Shown one piece after another: positions 32,226 to 43,487 of a DNA stretch of 64,000 nt. Under the pieces are notes generated by a model, which worked only from the letters and a program-made list of their open reading frames with translations, did not search any database and had not been told where the DNA came from. Each line of letters starts with the position of its first letter. The stretch's first letter is position 1. This stretch comes from Xanthostigma xanthostigma. Lineage: Eukaryota; Arthropoda; Insecta; Raphidioptera; Raphidiidae. The DNA lies in assembly GCA_963575645.1 (NCBI GenBank), contig OY754469.1, forward strand, positions 46,954,753-47,018,752, read 5' to 3'. Position numbers and translations under genes: made by a program.

Positions 32226-32951
32226 TCAAGTACAGTTTAACGGTAAGGACGTTGTCTTAAAAATTGTTAACAACTAATTTTTGGATCGCTTGTTCTTTAC
32301 TTAGTTTTTACACCGTTACGACACGTCCAGTAAGTACTGTCACGATTTCGGAGTGGAAAACTGTCCAACCCTGAGCGGTATGACGTGTATCAGTGGTGTC
32401 ACACGCACACCGCATACCGTTATAGGGTAGTGCGGCCTGGTGCAGGTGGCGATGGTGGTCACCCCTTGTATCCTGACAGAACATAGCTGAATAATACCTC
32501 ACATACATACGTCATCACTTGTATAGTTAGAATAATATGTTCGGGATCTTAGTTACGTGGATGTTTCTAGAAATGAATAACTTTACCTTAACCACTGTGT
32601 ATAATAAATAGATTGATGAGACTATAAAGATAATTTATTGACACTGAAGTATGAACATGAAGTGAATGGATGCGTCCTTTCGGCCAACGTTTGATTAATT
32701 CTTCGTCTATGGGGACCGAGTTTCGTGATTTTCACGCCATCTGGTGGTAAAAATGTTCATATAATGGGGGAATTTATTCAAAATATAATTAATATATTAT
32801 GAGCAGGGTTTGGATAAAAAAATTGCATTTATATGTCAATTAATGACAGTTTGCTTTTCAGTTATCGAAAATATAAGTAAACTACTAATATTATATAAAA
32901 AGTTATATTATAAAGAAGAAATTATTTATATATAGCGTAATTTTTGCATTA
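32226..32951. other. Unassigned stretch with a GC-rich island
   Basis: 32310-32480 is GC-rich and not obviously repetitive (GGTGCAGGTGGCGATGG). The minus strand has a possible acceptor (TTCTGTCAG at about 32479) and a possible donor (ACG then GTATGC), with a short open frame, but no recognised protein. The rest is A+T-rich. Confidence 0.3.
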
Positions 32952-33161
32952 GGCCTAGTTTATATGAGAGGCGTTCAACGCGCGTTGGCCCAACGCGCGT
33001 TTACAGTTTCTATACAATTGTATAGGACTGTTTATATGATAACGCGCGTTCAACGCGCCACCAACGCGCGTTATCATATAAACAGTTCTATACAATTGTA
33101 TAGAAACTGTAAACGCGCGTTGGGCCAACGCGCGTTGAACGCCTCTCATATAAACTAGGCC
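32952..33161. mobile_element. Near-perfect palindromic MITE, PIF/Harbinger-like
   Basis: A 210-bp palindrome: GGCCTAGTTTATATGAG and inverse at the ends, with inner GTTCAACGCGCGTTGG, TATACAATTGTATAG and AACGCGCGTT blocks around a short asymmetric centre. TTA flanks both sides (32949-32951, 33162-33164), matching the TWA target duplication of PIF/Harbinger elements; family assignment is inferred from that alone. The two mirror-image frames inside are by-products of the palindrome. Confidence 0.75.
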
Positions 33162-33745
33162 TTAGACACTGTTGTTTGTGGTACAACTTTGCGGTTATGA
33201 CAACTTGCCCATTTAAATAACCTTCGACAACATCATATACATGACCAGAATTATATAATTTTTCGCCTTTTGAGCTATTCTGTCCATGTACACGAGTATT
33301 AATTACAGGTTGAAATGCGTACTTCTTACTTTTTCCATTTTTTCAAATATTTTTCATTGTTTACTATTATAAAATCATCCCATTTACTTCATTAATTAGA
33401 TACTAGAGAGCGCCAACTTCGCCAGTAGTTCTGCCTCTATGTTTCTCTCACGGTCCCCATAAGGTGTGTTCACGAAGCCTACTAGCGCCGCCAGTGGGTA
33501 ATAGAGAACTATTGAACTCACTTTTTGCGACATGTTTCTAAGGTGATAAGTCAAAAACATAAGTTGGCCATGGTGTGGCAAAAAAAAAATGTAATAAGAA
33601 AAACTGATGTTAATTTGTTTACACTGACAGCGGAACGTCAAATAAGGACGCCAATGGTCTTTATTTTACTTAAATCGTCATCAGCGTCACAGCCCGGAAC
33701 ACAACAAGCATTTCCAAATCGCTTAGTTTTCCTGTTTTCTTTGTA
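33162..33745. other. Unassigned stretch
   Basis: Overlapping opposite-strand frames (33396-33641 and 33525-33746) have no domain. Nothing else recognised. Confidence 0.3.
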
Positions 33746-33875
33746 ATTTTGCTCATTTATAACACTCAATACCCGTTTAAATGTAAGATTTCGGGTTTGG
33801 GCAATATTCGTTGATCAAAACTAGTTTGGCGCATTTATTTCGGTCATTGACCGAACTCGGGTATTGACCGTAACA
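33746..33875 (+). mobile_element. Solo end of the ACTAGT-box element
   Basis: Matches the right terminal repeat of the element at 41492-42259: CACTCAATACCCGTTTAAAT, GATTTCGGGTTTGG, AAAACTAGTTT, GGTCATTGACCGAACTCGGG. Only one arm is present. Confidence 0.75.
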
Positions 33876-33878
33876 TAG

Positions 33879-34236
33879 ATATTCAATAGAGCTGTAACAA
33901 ACCGTATGTATTCGTTACCGAGTAACGGGTACATCGTCTGACTCGAAGTAACGAATCGTTACTTACAAATTCATTTCGTTACTCGCATTTGTCGTATCCA
34001 TGTCAGTTCGGCTCGTTTGATGCGGTTATACGTTATACGAACGAAGTCATATCGTATCACGTATGCGACGCGCCTCGATGCGATGCTACATGCTTGATGC
34101 TGTTAGTACACGATTGTATGTCGTATGAAAAGTAACGAGTAACGTAACGATACGAAAGTAACGGGTACTGGTTCTTTAAGTAACGAATACATACGGGTAC
34201 ACAATTTCTCGTTACTTTTACAGCTCTAATATTCAA
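33879..34236 (+). mobile_element. Non-autonomous hAT, GTAACG family, copy 2 with TSD
   Basis: Element 33887-34228, ends TAGAGCTGTAAC and TTACTTTTACAGCTCTA, flanked by a perfect 8-bp duplication ATATTCAA (33879-33886, 34229-34236). The 8-bp duplication places it in the hAT superfamily. Many GTAACG/CGTTAC boxes inside; no coding. Its intact duplication suggests recent insertion. Confidence 0.9.
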
Positions 34237-34922
34237 TAATAGAATGTACTCAACTTACAGATTCCTGAAGACCTTAAATTAAAAGAAATAGTCGGGGTTT
34301 GGTTTTCAGCTGAATTTGTGAAAAGTTATCTCATTCTGAATATATCTGATGTATTTTATATGTACATAGACATGGTTTAGGACTCCGACTGGACAGTAGA
34401 CAACGCGATGTCACGTTAAATACAGGTATTAAATGAATTTACAGCACAGTTTAATGTCTGTGCGTTGGTACAACTGTCTCCTGAATACCAACGATACAGA
34501 AGTACGCTTTACAACAGTGGCTCCCAAACTTTTCAATGCTACGTGCCCCTATCAATGCCAGATTTATATTGCGCTTTCCTACAAGAAACTGTTCTGTGAT
34601 AAGGCAGCAATTCCCAACCGGCGGCGTGCGACTAAATATCGGAAACTCTGTTCCAATCTCTCTGCGAACGATAACATTATCGTCACAGTCATGCGCAGTA
34701 GCCAAAACGTGTTCCGACCGAGATTAGAACGATTCTAGAACTGCATTTTAAGTCGACGCATGCGCACAAAACCGATACAAACAGTTGTAGCTACTGCGCA
34801 AGACTGCGTGACGTAAATATTATTGTTCGCAGAGACGGTCCAACAGAGCTATAATTAACAATTGTAAACTTATTGTTGAGTGTGTCTTCGGACGAACTGT
34901 ATGTTTATCCACTCACAACTCT
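34237..34922. other. Unassigned stretch with dispersed repeat
   Basis: 34640-34715 resembles 7779-7850 (CTCTGTTCCAATCTCTCTGC, CGATAACATTATCG, AGTCATGCGCA). Three overlapping frames on both strands (34433-34738) have no domain. Confidence 0.35.
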
Positions 34923-35397
34923 TAAAGTCGCTGCACACGAGGCTAGAAATACTGCTAGAAACGCTGCTAGGAGTTCTGCTACCTGGGTGGCTGGGTACGA
35001 AGCTAGAAATGATGTCACTGCGGGCTGGCCTGCTAGCTCACAAGATAGGTTTTAGAATTAGAACAAGGGCTATTTTCCCTGCGAGATTTGCTGCTACATA
35101 TGAGCAAGAACCCAATCAGGAAGCAGTATCTTGTCACGTGGACACTTGAACAAACGCCCACAAAACAACATGATGTCGCATTCTGTTCAGAGTCAGACAA
35201 CAGACACGTTTTGCTCTGTGTTTATATTCGAACTGTCAATACGCGCACACCAGATCTATCCACAAATCAAGCTTGAAAAATAGTCTCGTGTGTAGCGAGC
35301 ACTTAACAGCAATCAAGAAAACCAGCGCTAGAAAAATAGTAGGCAAATCTAGCAAAGAATCTAGCAGCGTTTCTAGCCTCGTGTGCAGCGGCCTTTA
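34923..35397. mobile_element. TIR element with GCTAGAAA boxes
   Basis: Ends TAAAGTCGCTGCACACGAGG and inverse at 35380-35397. CTAGAAA or CTAGCA recurs several times near both ends (GGCTAGAAATACTGCTAG). Non-coding; overlapping frames at 34873-35276 are incidental. Superfamily not determined. Confidence 0.7.
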
Positions 35398-35495
35398 CGC
35401 TCTATTTTCAGATTAGAACCACTATTTTCCGGCCTAACTGTATAGCATTCCTGATTCAAATTTTATATCATGCCAGACTAATTATACAAATTATA

Positions 35496-36068
35496 CAGTA
35501 TGTAAACACGTAAGGTGCACATAGGGAAATTAACATTGGGAAAAATGACTGGATCAGAGTGAGCCTTGAAATCTTGTTTTTCAATTTGACAGATAATATT
35601 CTTTTGCAAAATGAATGTGTATACTATACCGAAGAAAATATTCAAATGATTACAACATATTCGGACTTTTTTTATTAATGGGACATTAAATTCCCAAAAA
35701 TACTTAAATATGGTGCGAGATCAAATATCACCGCCTATTCGTGTTGAACCTAAAGACATTGGGTCACTGTTTTACCAACGAGCATACGTCATACCAGTCA
35801 GACAATTTTTGAATGAAATGTTTCCAAACAGATGGAGTTGTTTTTTTGTTTTAATTTGTACAAAAAAATTAAAATAATGATTTATAAGAGCTTTTTATTA
35901 TTAAAAAACCCATGTAAAATAAAAATAAATCAAAATAAAATAGAAATTCTCAAGATTACCACAATAATTCAATAGAAATAACAATTAATGCAGTCATGGC
36001 TAACTCTGATCCAAATATTTTTTCCCAATGCTAATTTCCCTATGTGCACCTTACGCGTTTACATACTG
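35496..36068 (+). mobile_element. Tc1/mariner-type element with degraded transposase
   Basis: Terminal repeats of about 70 bp start CAGTATGTAAACACGTAAGG and are flanked by TA on both sides (35494-35495, 36069-36070). Inner ends include TAGGGAAATTAACATTGGG and inverse. TA duplication and CAGT ends fit Tc1/mariner. A transposase scrap is at 35710-35877. Confidence 0.8.
35710..35877 (+). pseudogene. Mariner-type transposase remnant
   Basis: A 55-codon frame contains VRQFLNEMFPNRWS. This resembles the stretch before the last catalytic Asp in insect IS630/mariner-like transposases, where a motif of the form VRxFLNExFPxRW is followed by a Pro-rich WPPRSPDL block. That block is absent here, replaced by a poly-T-derived run. 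Recognition rests on this short motif and on the mariner-type ends around it. Confidence 0.5.
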
Positions 36069-36477
36069 TAGATACAACCATATGACAAAACTAGGCTTGG
36101 GTCCAATATTTCGATATTAAAATTTGATTTCTGCTTATTTTTTATTTGCTTTGAACGTGACGTCTTAGATGAAAGTTCACGACACATGGTTTAGAAAGCA
36201 CTGCTTTTAATATCACGGCTGGATTCTTTTTTATGTTGCTGATATAATTCAACTTCACTGGGTTGCTTAAAATTTGTCATGACTCGTAAAACACACTCTG
36301 TCGCGATATACTTCAGTTCTGATATAAATTTTATTCGTAACAATAAACCAAGACTGCATATTAATGATAAATATAAACTTTATTAAACACTCTTTCTTTC
36401 GAGTTGCTAGATCTTTATCAACACGTTTTTAAGATTTTTTTTTAATTACTTAGCTAATACAGAAGATATTTAAATAT
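36069..36477. other. Unassigned A+T-rich stretch
   Basis: Nothing recognised. Confidence 0.3.
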
Positions 36478-37085
36478 TTGATTAACGTCTGATTAGAATT
36501 CTTCAATAAATAAAATTATTGACCAATTTTTCAGACAAATATATTAAAAAAAACTAGCGTGACCTGTGCGAATTATTCGCACTAAATAAGTATAATAATT
36601 ATCACTTTACAAAATTATTTTTTAAATATGATTCAATTCGTCTTTAATTTTGCACACTGCTTATAACGTTCTTCTTTTTGTTGTAAAAGAAATATTTTAT
36701 TAAAATTGTCATATAGAGGCGCAAGTAGCAAAAGCGTTGTTCAGCGTTGCCCATCAGATGGCAGTATGCAGTATTTACAATATGAAGGTCAGATGACAGA
36801 TCGAAGTGTTAACGTTACGCCATCAGATGGCAGACGTTGTTCAGAGTTTAATTAATTTACAAAAACAATAGCAATAATAAATTTTTTCGATGTCAGTAGA
36901 GCAAGCAATTATCTGTAAAATGATATATAAATTATGTGGAGAAATTGTGTGGTTTTTTCTAAAAAGGGAGGCAAACATCTTAAACCTTAGCGAAGAAGAT
37001 TCAAATCCGGACCGAAACGTTAATATATTAATTATTATCTTTTTTAATATATTTGTCTGAAAAATTGGTCGATAATTTTTACTGT
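36478..37085 (+). mobile_element. Penelope terminal fragment interrupted by a Helitron
   Basis: Left part 36478-36553 (TTGATTAACGTCTGATTAG, TTGACCAATTTTTCAGACA) and right part 36993-37085 (AAGATTCAAATCCGGACC, GAAACGTTAATATATTAA, GTCTGAAAAATTGGTCGATA) are Penelope terminal sequence. Between them lies the Helitron at 36554-36992. At the right junction CTGAAGA has become GCGAAGA, so the hammerhead core is lost. Confidence 0.65.
36554..36992 (-). mobile_element. Non-autonomous Helitron family 2, copy 1
   Basis: Minus strand 3' end: hairpin GTGCGAATAATTCGCAC, AGGTCACG, CTAG at 36554-36557, then T. 5' end near CGCTAAGGTTTAAGATG. Inside, CCATCAGATGGCAG recurs. The copy at 39784-40360 is in the opposite orientation. 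Confidence 0.75.
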
Positions 37086-37598
37086 TAGCTTAAGAATTGT
37101 TTGAGCGTTTTAAGAAGTTGGTTTTTATTTTTCAAGTTGTTTGGATTATAACAAACTAACGGTCGCGCCCGGTTTATTCTATCCTGTGACATTACTTTTA
37201 TTTTGTGATTAAAACATTACAATGATAATAATGAAAAAGATTTCTTTAGATATGAGACATAACATAGTTGTGAACTAACTAAACTAGAGCTCTTTAATGT
37301 ACAAATGTTCATGGAACTATATAATTTATAATTTATTCATTGATTGAAGCTTTATATTAAACGGACCATCATAACAGCTAATGACCGCGTTGCACAGTAT
37401 CTACGTAATGCTATCTATATTATTAGCTTTTTTATTATCGTTCAGGGCATCATATTATAGTTAATTTCCTGGCTTCAATTATGTCTAATTACTAATCAGT
37501 TCTTCAATTTTTACTTTCCTACACACGAAGTATACATTTTTGTGATTCGATTTTACCTGAAGTCAAAAAAACGATTTTTAAAAATTTTCTGTATCTCT
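37086..37598. other. Unassigned A+T-rich stretch
   Basis: A decayed Helitron-like tip (CTAACGGTCGCGCCCGG) lies at about 37157. Nothing else recognised. Confidence 0.3.
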
Positions 37599-38007
37599 GT
37601 ACGAGCACCAAGGTAACTTTAAATAAAAGGCTTGATTTTTTTTTATATTTCGGTAGATGGATGGAAAACTAGTCGGTGGAAATAAAAAAAACAACTATTT
37701 AAATTAAAGTTAAAACCTTAGTAAATTATTGAAAAAAAAAAAAAAACCCGTTGTGCCCGACTAATTAAAAAGATATTTAATCTTTTTAATAAAATAACTT
37801 TTTAATTAGTCGGGCACAACGAAAATATATCATCCATCTACCGTTTTACCATAAAACCAATGTTAAATATGCCTACTTTTGAAGTCATTTATTTATTTAA
37901 ATAATCGGGCAACCCCCCCTAAAATTTTCAGAATTGGTTTAGACTTAGTCCAACTTCATATAAAAAAAAATCAAGTCTTTTATTTAAAATTGCCTTGGTG
38001 CTCGTAC
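37599..38007. mobile_element. Nested fold-back MITE
   Basis: Outer arms GTACGAGCACCAAGG, then AAAAGGCTTGATTTTT, mirrored at 37957-38007. A perfect inner 24-bp pair (CGTTGTGCCCGACTAATT region, 37749-37772 and 37798-37821) surrounds a 25-nt loop. A poly-A run lies at about 37731-37746. Confidence 0.75.
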
Positions 38008-38427
38008 TACCTTAAAGACACTATAGATTTGAAAGTACAGCAATCGTCCACCATTTTGGGACTTATAATTCAATTAAATTTAAGTAACAAATAATCACAA
38101 AAAAAAAGAGTTATTTAATTATTTACAAAATCAAATTAATCGGTGAACTCGACTAACTATAACTTTAAATTGAAGGTCTTAATTAGTCACGAACTGCCAT
38201 AGTTATTTGGGCCCAGTACTACTCATTCCTATTGTGAATTAATTATATTCAGACTCCAGTACAACAGCTTATAGTAGTAGCGGCCCGTGCCGGTTTCAAC
38301 CGGGTGCAAAACTGGAAATATTTATATCGACCTTCCCATCTACACAGCAGAACTATCAAAGTACGTTGTTTTGATGTATCTCTAAAGATTTGGCCAGCAT
38401 TAGCCCTGTAAGCGTACGAAAACAGTT
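38008..38427. other. Unassigned stretch with a Helitron-like tip
   Basis: 38279-38312 (AGCGGCCCGTGCCGGTTTC, then AACCGGGTGCAAAAC) resembles the inverted 3' end of Helitron family 1, with CTAG decayed. Nothing else recognised. Confidence 0.35.
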
Positions 38428-39055
38428 TTTTTTGACGTGATAACGTCTTATAAATTGATGAATCACCAATCTTATAAATTGATAAAACACCGGCTGCATG
38501 CACGAAAAAGTGTAACGTTCCTAAATCCTAACGTTCCTAACGCTTTTTGCTAATTTCTCGCTCAATTTAAATCAGATCGGTTTGAAACCAGTCTTAAACG
38601 AAAGAGGAGAACATTTTACATAGATTTTGTATAACAGAATTTGCCTAAACAGTTTTTTTATACAAATTTATATAGAAAAATAGCTGTATAAATGCAATGT
38701 TGTCTAATGCATGGCGCGACGCGGTCGGTCGTCTTTGTTTGCCGTACATGGAAATTAGAAGATAACGTATGTCTTGTCTTAACATGAAAACGGCTGCATT
38801 TCTAATTTTTTGACATTAGTATTTTGTGAAATACAACGCCTTCTAAGTTAAGTATTGGAATAACTAATTATTATTAGAACATAATACTTTGACAGTTGCA
38901 AACGTCACTTTTGACATTTCTTATCATTCCGACACCAAGGATAAGCGGATTGAAACCAAATTTTGGGAGGTTTAGGTTATGTATTACGGAATACGTTATC
39001 ACGTAAAACTATCGTCCGTAAACCGACTTTACAGACAACCAATTTTTTTTTTTGA
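38428..39055 (-). mobile_element. Element D, rearranged copy
   Basis: Right end TTTGACGTGATAACGTC at 38428 and left end TACAGACAACCAATTTTT at about 39045 match element D, but the middle is replaced by about 400 bp of other sequence, including GCGGATTGAAACCAAATTTT of family F. A short direct repeat (CTTATAAATTGAT) occurs at 38449 and 38471. Confidence 0.6.
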
Positions 39056-39442
39056 CAAAACATCGTTACGTCGAATGAAATAAATGTTTTTTTTTCTGCA
39101 GTATTTCCGGTAAATTTTATAATTATTTTTTGAACTAATATTTATCAACATCCGTCGAGTATCCATCAGGCCTGAAGCTGTTATTCTAATCAATATTAAA
39201 ACTCTGATTAAAATTATCTAGTGAAGTAAAAATATGCAAAATATTGTACTTTTTTATACTATTATACTGCAGTCGTAACGAGATAAATAAAATATATGCA
39301 CAGTAAAAAAGTTCTTTCTTGTTATCATAAAAATTTTATGTACTCTGTCGGAATTTGCATTTTATAGTATTTTTTAAAAACCCAATTAAAAACTGTATAC
39401 TTTTTAAAGAGTATTTTATTAACGTTGTCATGATAATTACAC
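39056..39442. other. Unassigned A+T-rich stretch
   Basis: Nothing recognised; would be intron or 3' flank of the candidate exon at 39443. Confidence 0.25.
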
Positions 39443-39593
39443 CTATTTTGACAGTTGATCTTGTAAGCAGAGGCACGCCGCGTTATAGACAGAACCAAAA
39501 AGAGAACCGTAAAAGCAGCCGCTAATAAACTAATAAAAGTTTCATCGCACCATTTTATGGCGCATTCAACAACAGTAAAGTTTTGAGAAAACA
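39443..39593 (-). CDS. Candidate exon with a transmembrane segment
   Basis: On the minus strand the segment lies between acceptor AACACAATACAG and donor AG then GTGTAATT. The 151-nt frame reads FSQNFTVVECAIKWCDE, then TFISLLAAAFTVLFLVLSI (one hydrophobic helix), then TRRASAYKINCQN. NFT is a possible glycosylation site before the helix, and RR directly after it fits the positive-inside rule. No family recognised. The donor is weaker than consensus (GTGTAA). Frame length alone would be unremarkable, so confidence rests on the splice sites plus the well-formed membrane segment. Confidence 0.3.
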
Positions 39594-39783
39594 CTGTATT
39601 GTGTTTATAGTATTAAAACTACATCGTATAAAAACAATACAAAAAAACTTTTTATATTATTCGACCAAATGTTTCACTCTTAATTCGCGCAAATAAAAAT
39701 AATGCGTGTCTTATTAAAAAACTGAAAATTTATCACCATTAAAAATATATATATATACCTAAATTATATCATATATATTAATA

Positions 39784-40360
39784 CGCTAAGGTTAAAGATG
39801 TTTGCCTCCCTTTTTAGAAAAAAACTCACAATTTCTCCACATAAATTATATATCATTTTACAGATAATTGCTTGCTCTACTGACATCGACAACTAAAAAA
39901 ATTATTATTGCTTTTGTTTTTGTAAATTAATTAAAATACAGCAACGCTGAACAACGTCTGCCATCTGACGGCTTTAATTTTGAAACAACGTCAACACTTC
40001 GATCTGTCATCTGATTTTCATATTGTAATACAACAGACACAATACTGCATACTGCCATTCGACGGTTTTAATTTTGAAACAGCGAGCAACGCTGAACAAC
40101 GTCACAGCAATGCTGCATGATGCCATCTGGCTTAGCTCAACGCTTTTGCTACTTGCGCCTCTATATGACAATTTTAGTAAGATATTTCTTCGATCTGTCA
40201 TCTGAGCTTCATATTGTAATACAAGAAAAAGAAGAACGTTATAAGCAGTGTGCAAAATTAGAAACGAATTGAATACCTGCAATCATATTTAAAAAATAAT
40301 TTTGTAAAGTGATAATTACTATACCTATTTAGTGCGAATAATTCGCACAGGTCACACTAG
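39784..40360 (+). mobile_element. Non-autonomous Helitron family 2, copy 2
   Basis: Begins CGCTAAGGTTAAAGATG and ends hairpin GTGCGAATAATTCGCAC, AGGTCACACTAG, then T. It is longer than copy 1 because the block with CTGCCATCTGACGG and GATCTGTCATCTGA is repeated. The minus frame at 40007-40282 is incidental. Confidence 0.75.
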
Positions 40361-40582
40361 TTCTGTAATAATTGTTATAGTATAGGAACCGCCCTTCTTT
40401 GAGACTAGTCACACACGAGTAGGGAGCTGCCAGGCGTCCGGCTTAGGCCGGACATGTCCGGCTTTTTACTGTCGTGTCTGGCCAAATATTTACGTGTCCG
40501 GCTTTTGTTAAGCTTTTGGTCTGTGTACTTTAAATTATAGACTGTTTGATATAATACATTTCGAAATAAAAACAGATCAAGA

Positions 40583-40922
40583 TGTGAGAGCACTAGACTC
40601 GCATTCGGGAGGTACCGGGTTCGAAACCCGGCGGGGGCAGATGTGACTGGGAGTTTTTCCCACTGCCTCTCGCCGAGAAACGGTAATTCCTGATAAATAT
40701 CGAGATGGTTCCTTATTCAAGGCCATGACCGATTACCTGTCAAAATCCTATGCTCAAAATTTGTCTATCTTATCCAAATTTCCTAAAAATTTCTTCATTC
40801 GCCCATTGCTATTAATTAAGTTGAAAATAACGAGAAGTGTGGTAGAAAAAAAATTAGTAATGGTGCGAATGGCGTCTGTTATCACAAAGTCGAGAAACAG
40901 ACGTTAAATGGATTATTATTAT
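40583..40922 (+). mobile_element. tRNA-derived SINE family S1
   Basis: Head GAGAGCACTAGACTCGCATT, B box GGGTTCGAAACCC, GGCGGGGGCAGATGTGACTG, body and tail AAATGGATTATTATTAT. A segment between CCTGTACC and the GATAAATATC block is deleted. Confidence 0.88.
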
Positions 40923-41491
40923 ATTTTTCTTTCGAAATGTAACTAAATTCAATTGTTTTCGCAATTAACATTTATTTACTGAAATCGGTTGTGAATTACG
41001 GATAAATACAATCCAAAGAAGTAAAAAAAATCTTCTATAACCTTCATTCGGTCGAAATTTGCATTCATAACTTGAAATATCAAAACAGAAACCAAAATTC
41101 AAATTTAACACCCGTCGAATAAAAATTAAGCGTATGTAGGTCCTTTAAAATTATGCACAGGAGCAACATATTTGACAGTTTTAATTCAGGCGGCACATTT
41201 AAATGTTCCTGCAAAATATGCATACAAAATATTTAATCCCTTTTGAAATTCTTTAAAATTGTGAAACTGAATACGGTTTTCAGTGACAAAAGCTGCCTCC
41301 TTATGCAAAATCAAGGGTAAAAATTTTCGTAAAGTTTCATACAACTTCATGCATATTTATATAATATTGTATATACGTCAAATTTTATTTTCATCAGCTT
41401 GTCATAACGAAGATTATTCCAGCCACGTATAGATTTAAACATTTTAATCCAACGAAGCAAGCCTGTGTCGACTTTTATGTGTTCGCTGTAT
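40923..41491. other. Unassigned A+T-rich stretch
   Basis: Nothing recognised. Confidence 0.3.
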
Positions 41492-42259
41492 ATGTTACGG
41501 TCATACCCGAATTCGGTCAATGACCGAAATAAATGCGCAAAACTAGTTTTAACTAACGAATATTTACCAAACCCGAAATCTTACATTTAAACGAGTATTG
41601 GCTGTTATAAAATGAGCAAAACTAGTTTTGCGCATTTTCAATTGGACAAAACTAGTTCTGTCCATTTCTCAACGAACAGTACTAGTATGGCATCGGAATC
41701 TTCTTCGTTTTTTAAATAGCTTTTCCACATCAATGATACTTATTATATCAAAGCGATTTATTCTTCTGTGTTGTTTAGCAGACAGAGGTTTAAATTCAGC
41801 TTTCAATAAATTCGCTTTCTTAACCTCACTTAGTGTAGTAAGGTAATTATGTTTCCTCATAAAATTATGTTGAAGAAGCCTCCAATAAGCGAACTAGTTG
41901 AGACTCGAATTCATCTTGCATTTTTACTTAATAATTACACTGAATATCCCACAATTATATTAATTATAATATTCAGGAGAACAATTCAATAGATAGGTAC
42001 ATAAACAAGAACATAACCCTACTTTTGTTCGGGTTCGGACGTTGATTGAATGAAACAAGCAGAACTAGTACTGTCCGTTCAAAAATGGACAGAACTAGTT
42101 TTGACCAATTGAAAATGCGCAAAACTAGTTTTGCTCATTTTATGACACTCAATACCCGTTTAAATGTAAGATTTCGGGTTTGGACAATTTCGTTGGTCAA
42201 AACTAGTTTTGCGCATTTATTTCGGTCATTGATCGAATTCGGGTATAGACCATAACATA
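41492..42259. mobile_element. Long-TIR element with 30-bp-phased ACTAGT boxes
   Basis: Terminal repeats of about 200 bp (left from TGTTACGGTCATACCCGAAT, right mirrored). ACTAGT lies at 41542, 41621, 41651 and 41681 on the left and 42064, 42094, 42124 and 42202 on the right, i.e. three boxes exactly 30 bp apart in each arm plus one 78-79 bp outward. One more is at 41893. The centre has a short minus-strand frame (41669-41860, Lys/Arg-rich) with no recognised domain. A solo arm is at 33746-33875. Confidence 0.8.
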
Positions 42260-42488
42260 TATATATATATACGCAGGACCACAGTAAGGGCGAAATAAAT
42301 ACTACACAGGGAGTTGTTGAATGCAACTAGATAAAATGAAATATTTATTGAAACTTTCATTGCTTTCGAGAAAATTGTTTCCAATATTTTTATTATCAAT
42401 TTACGTTTAGCCGCGGCTTCACATGCGTTTAAACCGCGTTTGACAAAAAGTTTATTTTAGCCCAACGTAGTCAAAAAGTGTTCTACAA

Positions 42489-42650
42489 CCGAGCGGTGTA
42501 GCGTAGACTAGACTAGACTTGACACTAGACTCGTATTCGGGAGGTACCGGGTTCGAAACCCGGCGGGGGCAGATGTGGCTGGAAGTTTTTCCCACTGTCT
42601 TTTGCCGAGAAACGGTAATTCCTGTATCGGCCATTTTGTTGAGGTATTCC
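42489..42650 (+). mobile_element. SINE family S1, head only
   Basis: GCGGTGTAGCGTAGAC, a short GACTA duplication, CTCGTATTCGGGAGG, B box GGGTTCGAAACCC, CAGATGTGGCTGG and CCATTTTGTTGAGG. It ends there without body or tail. The minus frame at 42452-42652 is incidental. Confidence 0.8.
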
Positions 42651-43487
42651 AAACAATTTAATGTAAGAATTATTGAACGAATAGTAATAACACTTGATTT
42701 TGATAATGGCGACTTTTTTATTGAAAAAATTATAAAAATTGTATTAATAGTTAGTTTATATATGTATTTATTTTATTTTTGTTGCTCTCTCTCTCTCTGT
42801 CATTTAATTGCATAGTTAAATTGTACCAACAGTAGGTTTACTCAAAATTTTAGTTAGTTACATAATTACTAGACAATGATTTATATTATTTATGTACACT
42901 GTAAATATCTGATCACAGACGATCTATTAATTGTTAAAAGTTAAAAAAAAGTTTATATATCATTAGTTTAATTTCTATTCTGTTGGTACCTAATCGAAAA
43001 ATAATAAAATGACAAAGCGATTAATATGTCAGTCGGAGCCTCAAAAATACCTTTAAAAGTCAACAATACCGACAATAAAAGCGGTAAAAATGGTTATTAC
43101 AGCTCTGTATATAAGCACATACATAATATATTCAAGTGAATTCACTTTCGTTCTCACATAACACTGCCATACTGAAATATGTACACTGACATATTACAAT
43201 CATACACTTGCATGCATATATTATGTACATAAGCAATACATAAATAACATTATCCGGTTAATATAATATAAGTCAATGACTTTGTCCTTCAGTATTTATT
43301 TTCAGATCTCTTGTTCACTCACACAAGTCAATTACACTAAACACTTCTCAATTATTGACTGTGAGATGGTTAATTGATCGATTGATTTTCCGTACCTAAT
43401 AAAAACTCTTGTTTGAAGACTATCTGGGGACGTTGAGGTCAGGTTTGAGTTTGAGGGAAGGAACACCCACACATTTTTCGAAATAAA
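42651..43487. other. Unassigned A+T-rich stretch
   Basis: (CT)n at 42783-42798. Nothing else recognised. Confidence 0.3.

Noticed and set aside
32955-33158. Two 64-residue frames with almost the same sequence on opposite strands
   Set aside because: They are mirror images produced by the 210-bp palindrome, not genes.
34433-34738. Three overlapping frames on both strands
   Set aside because: No domain; part overlaps a dispersed repeat also found at 7779-7850.
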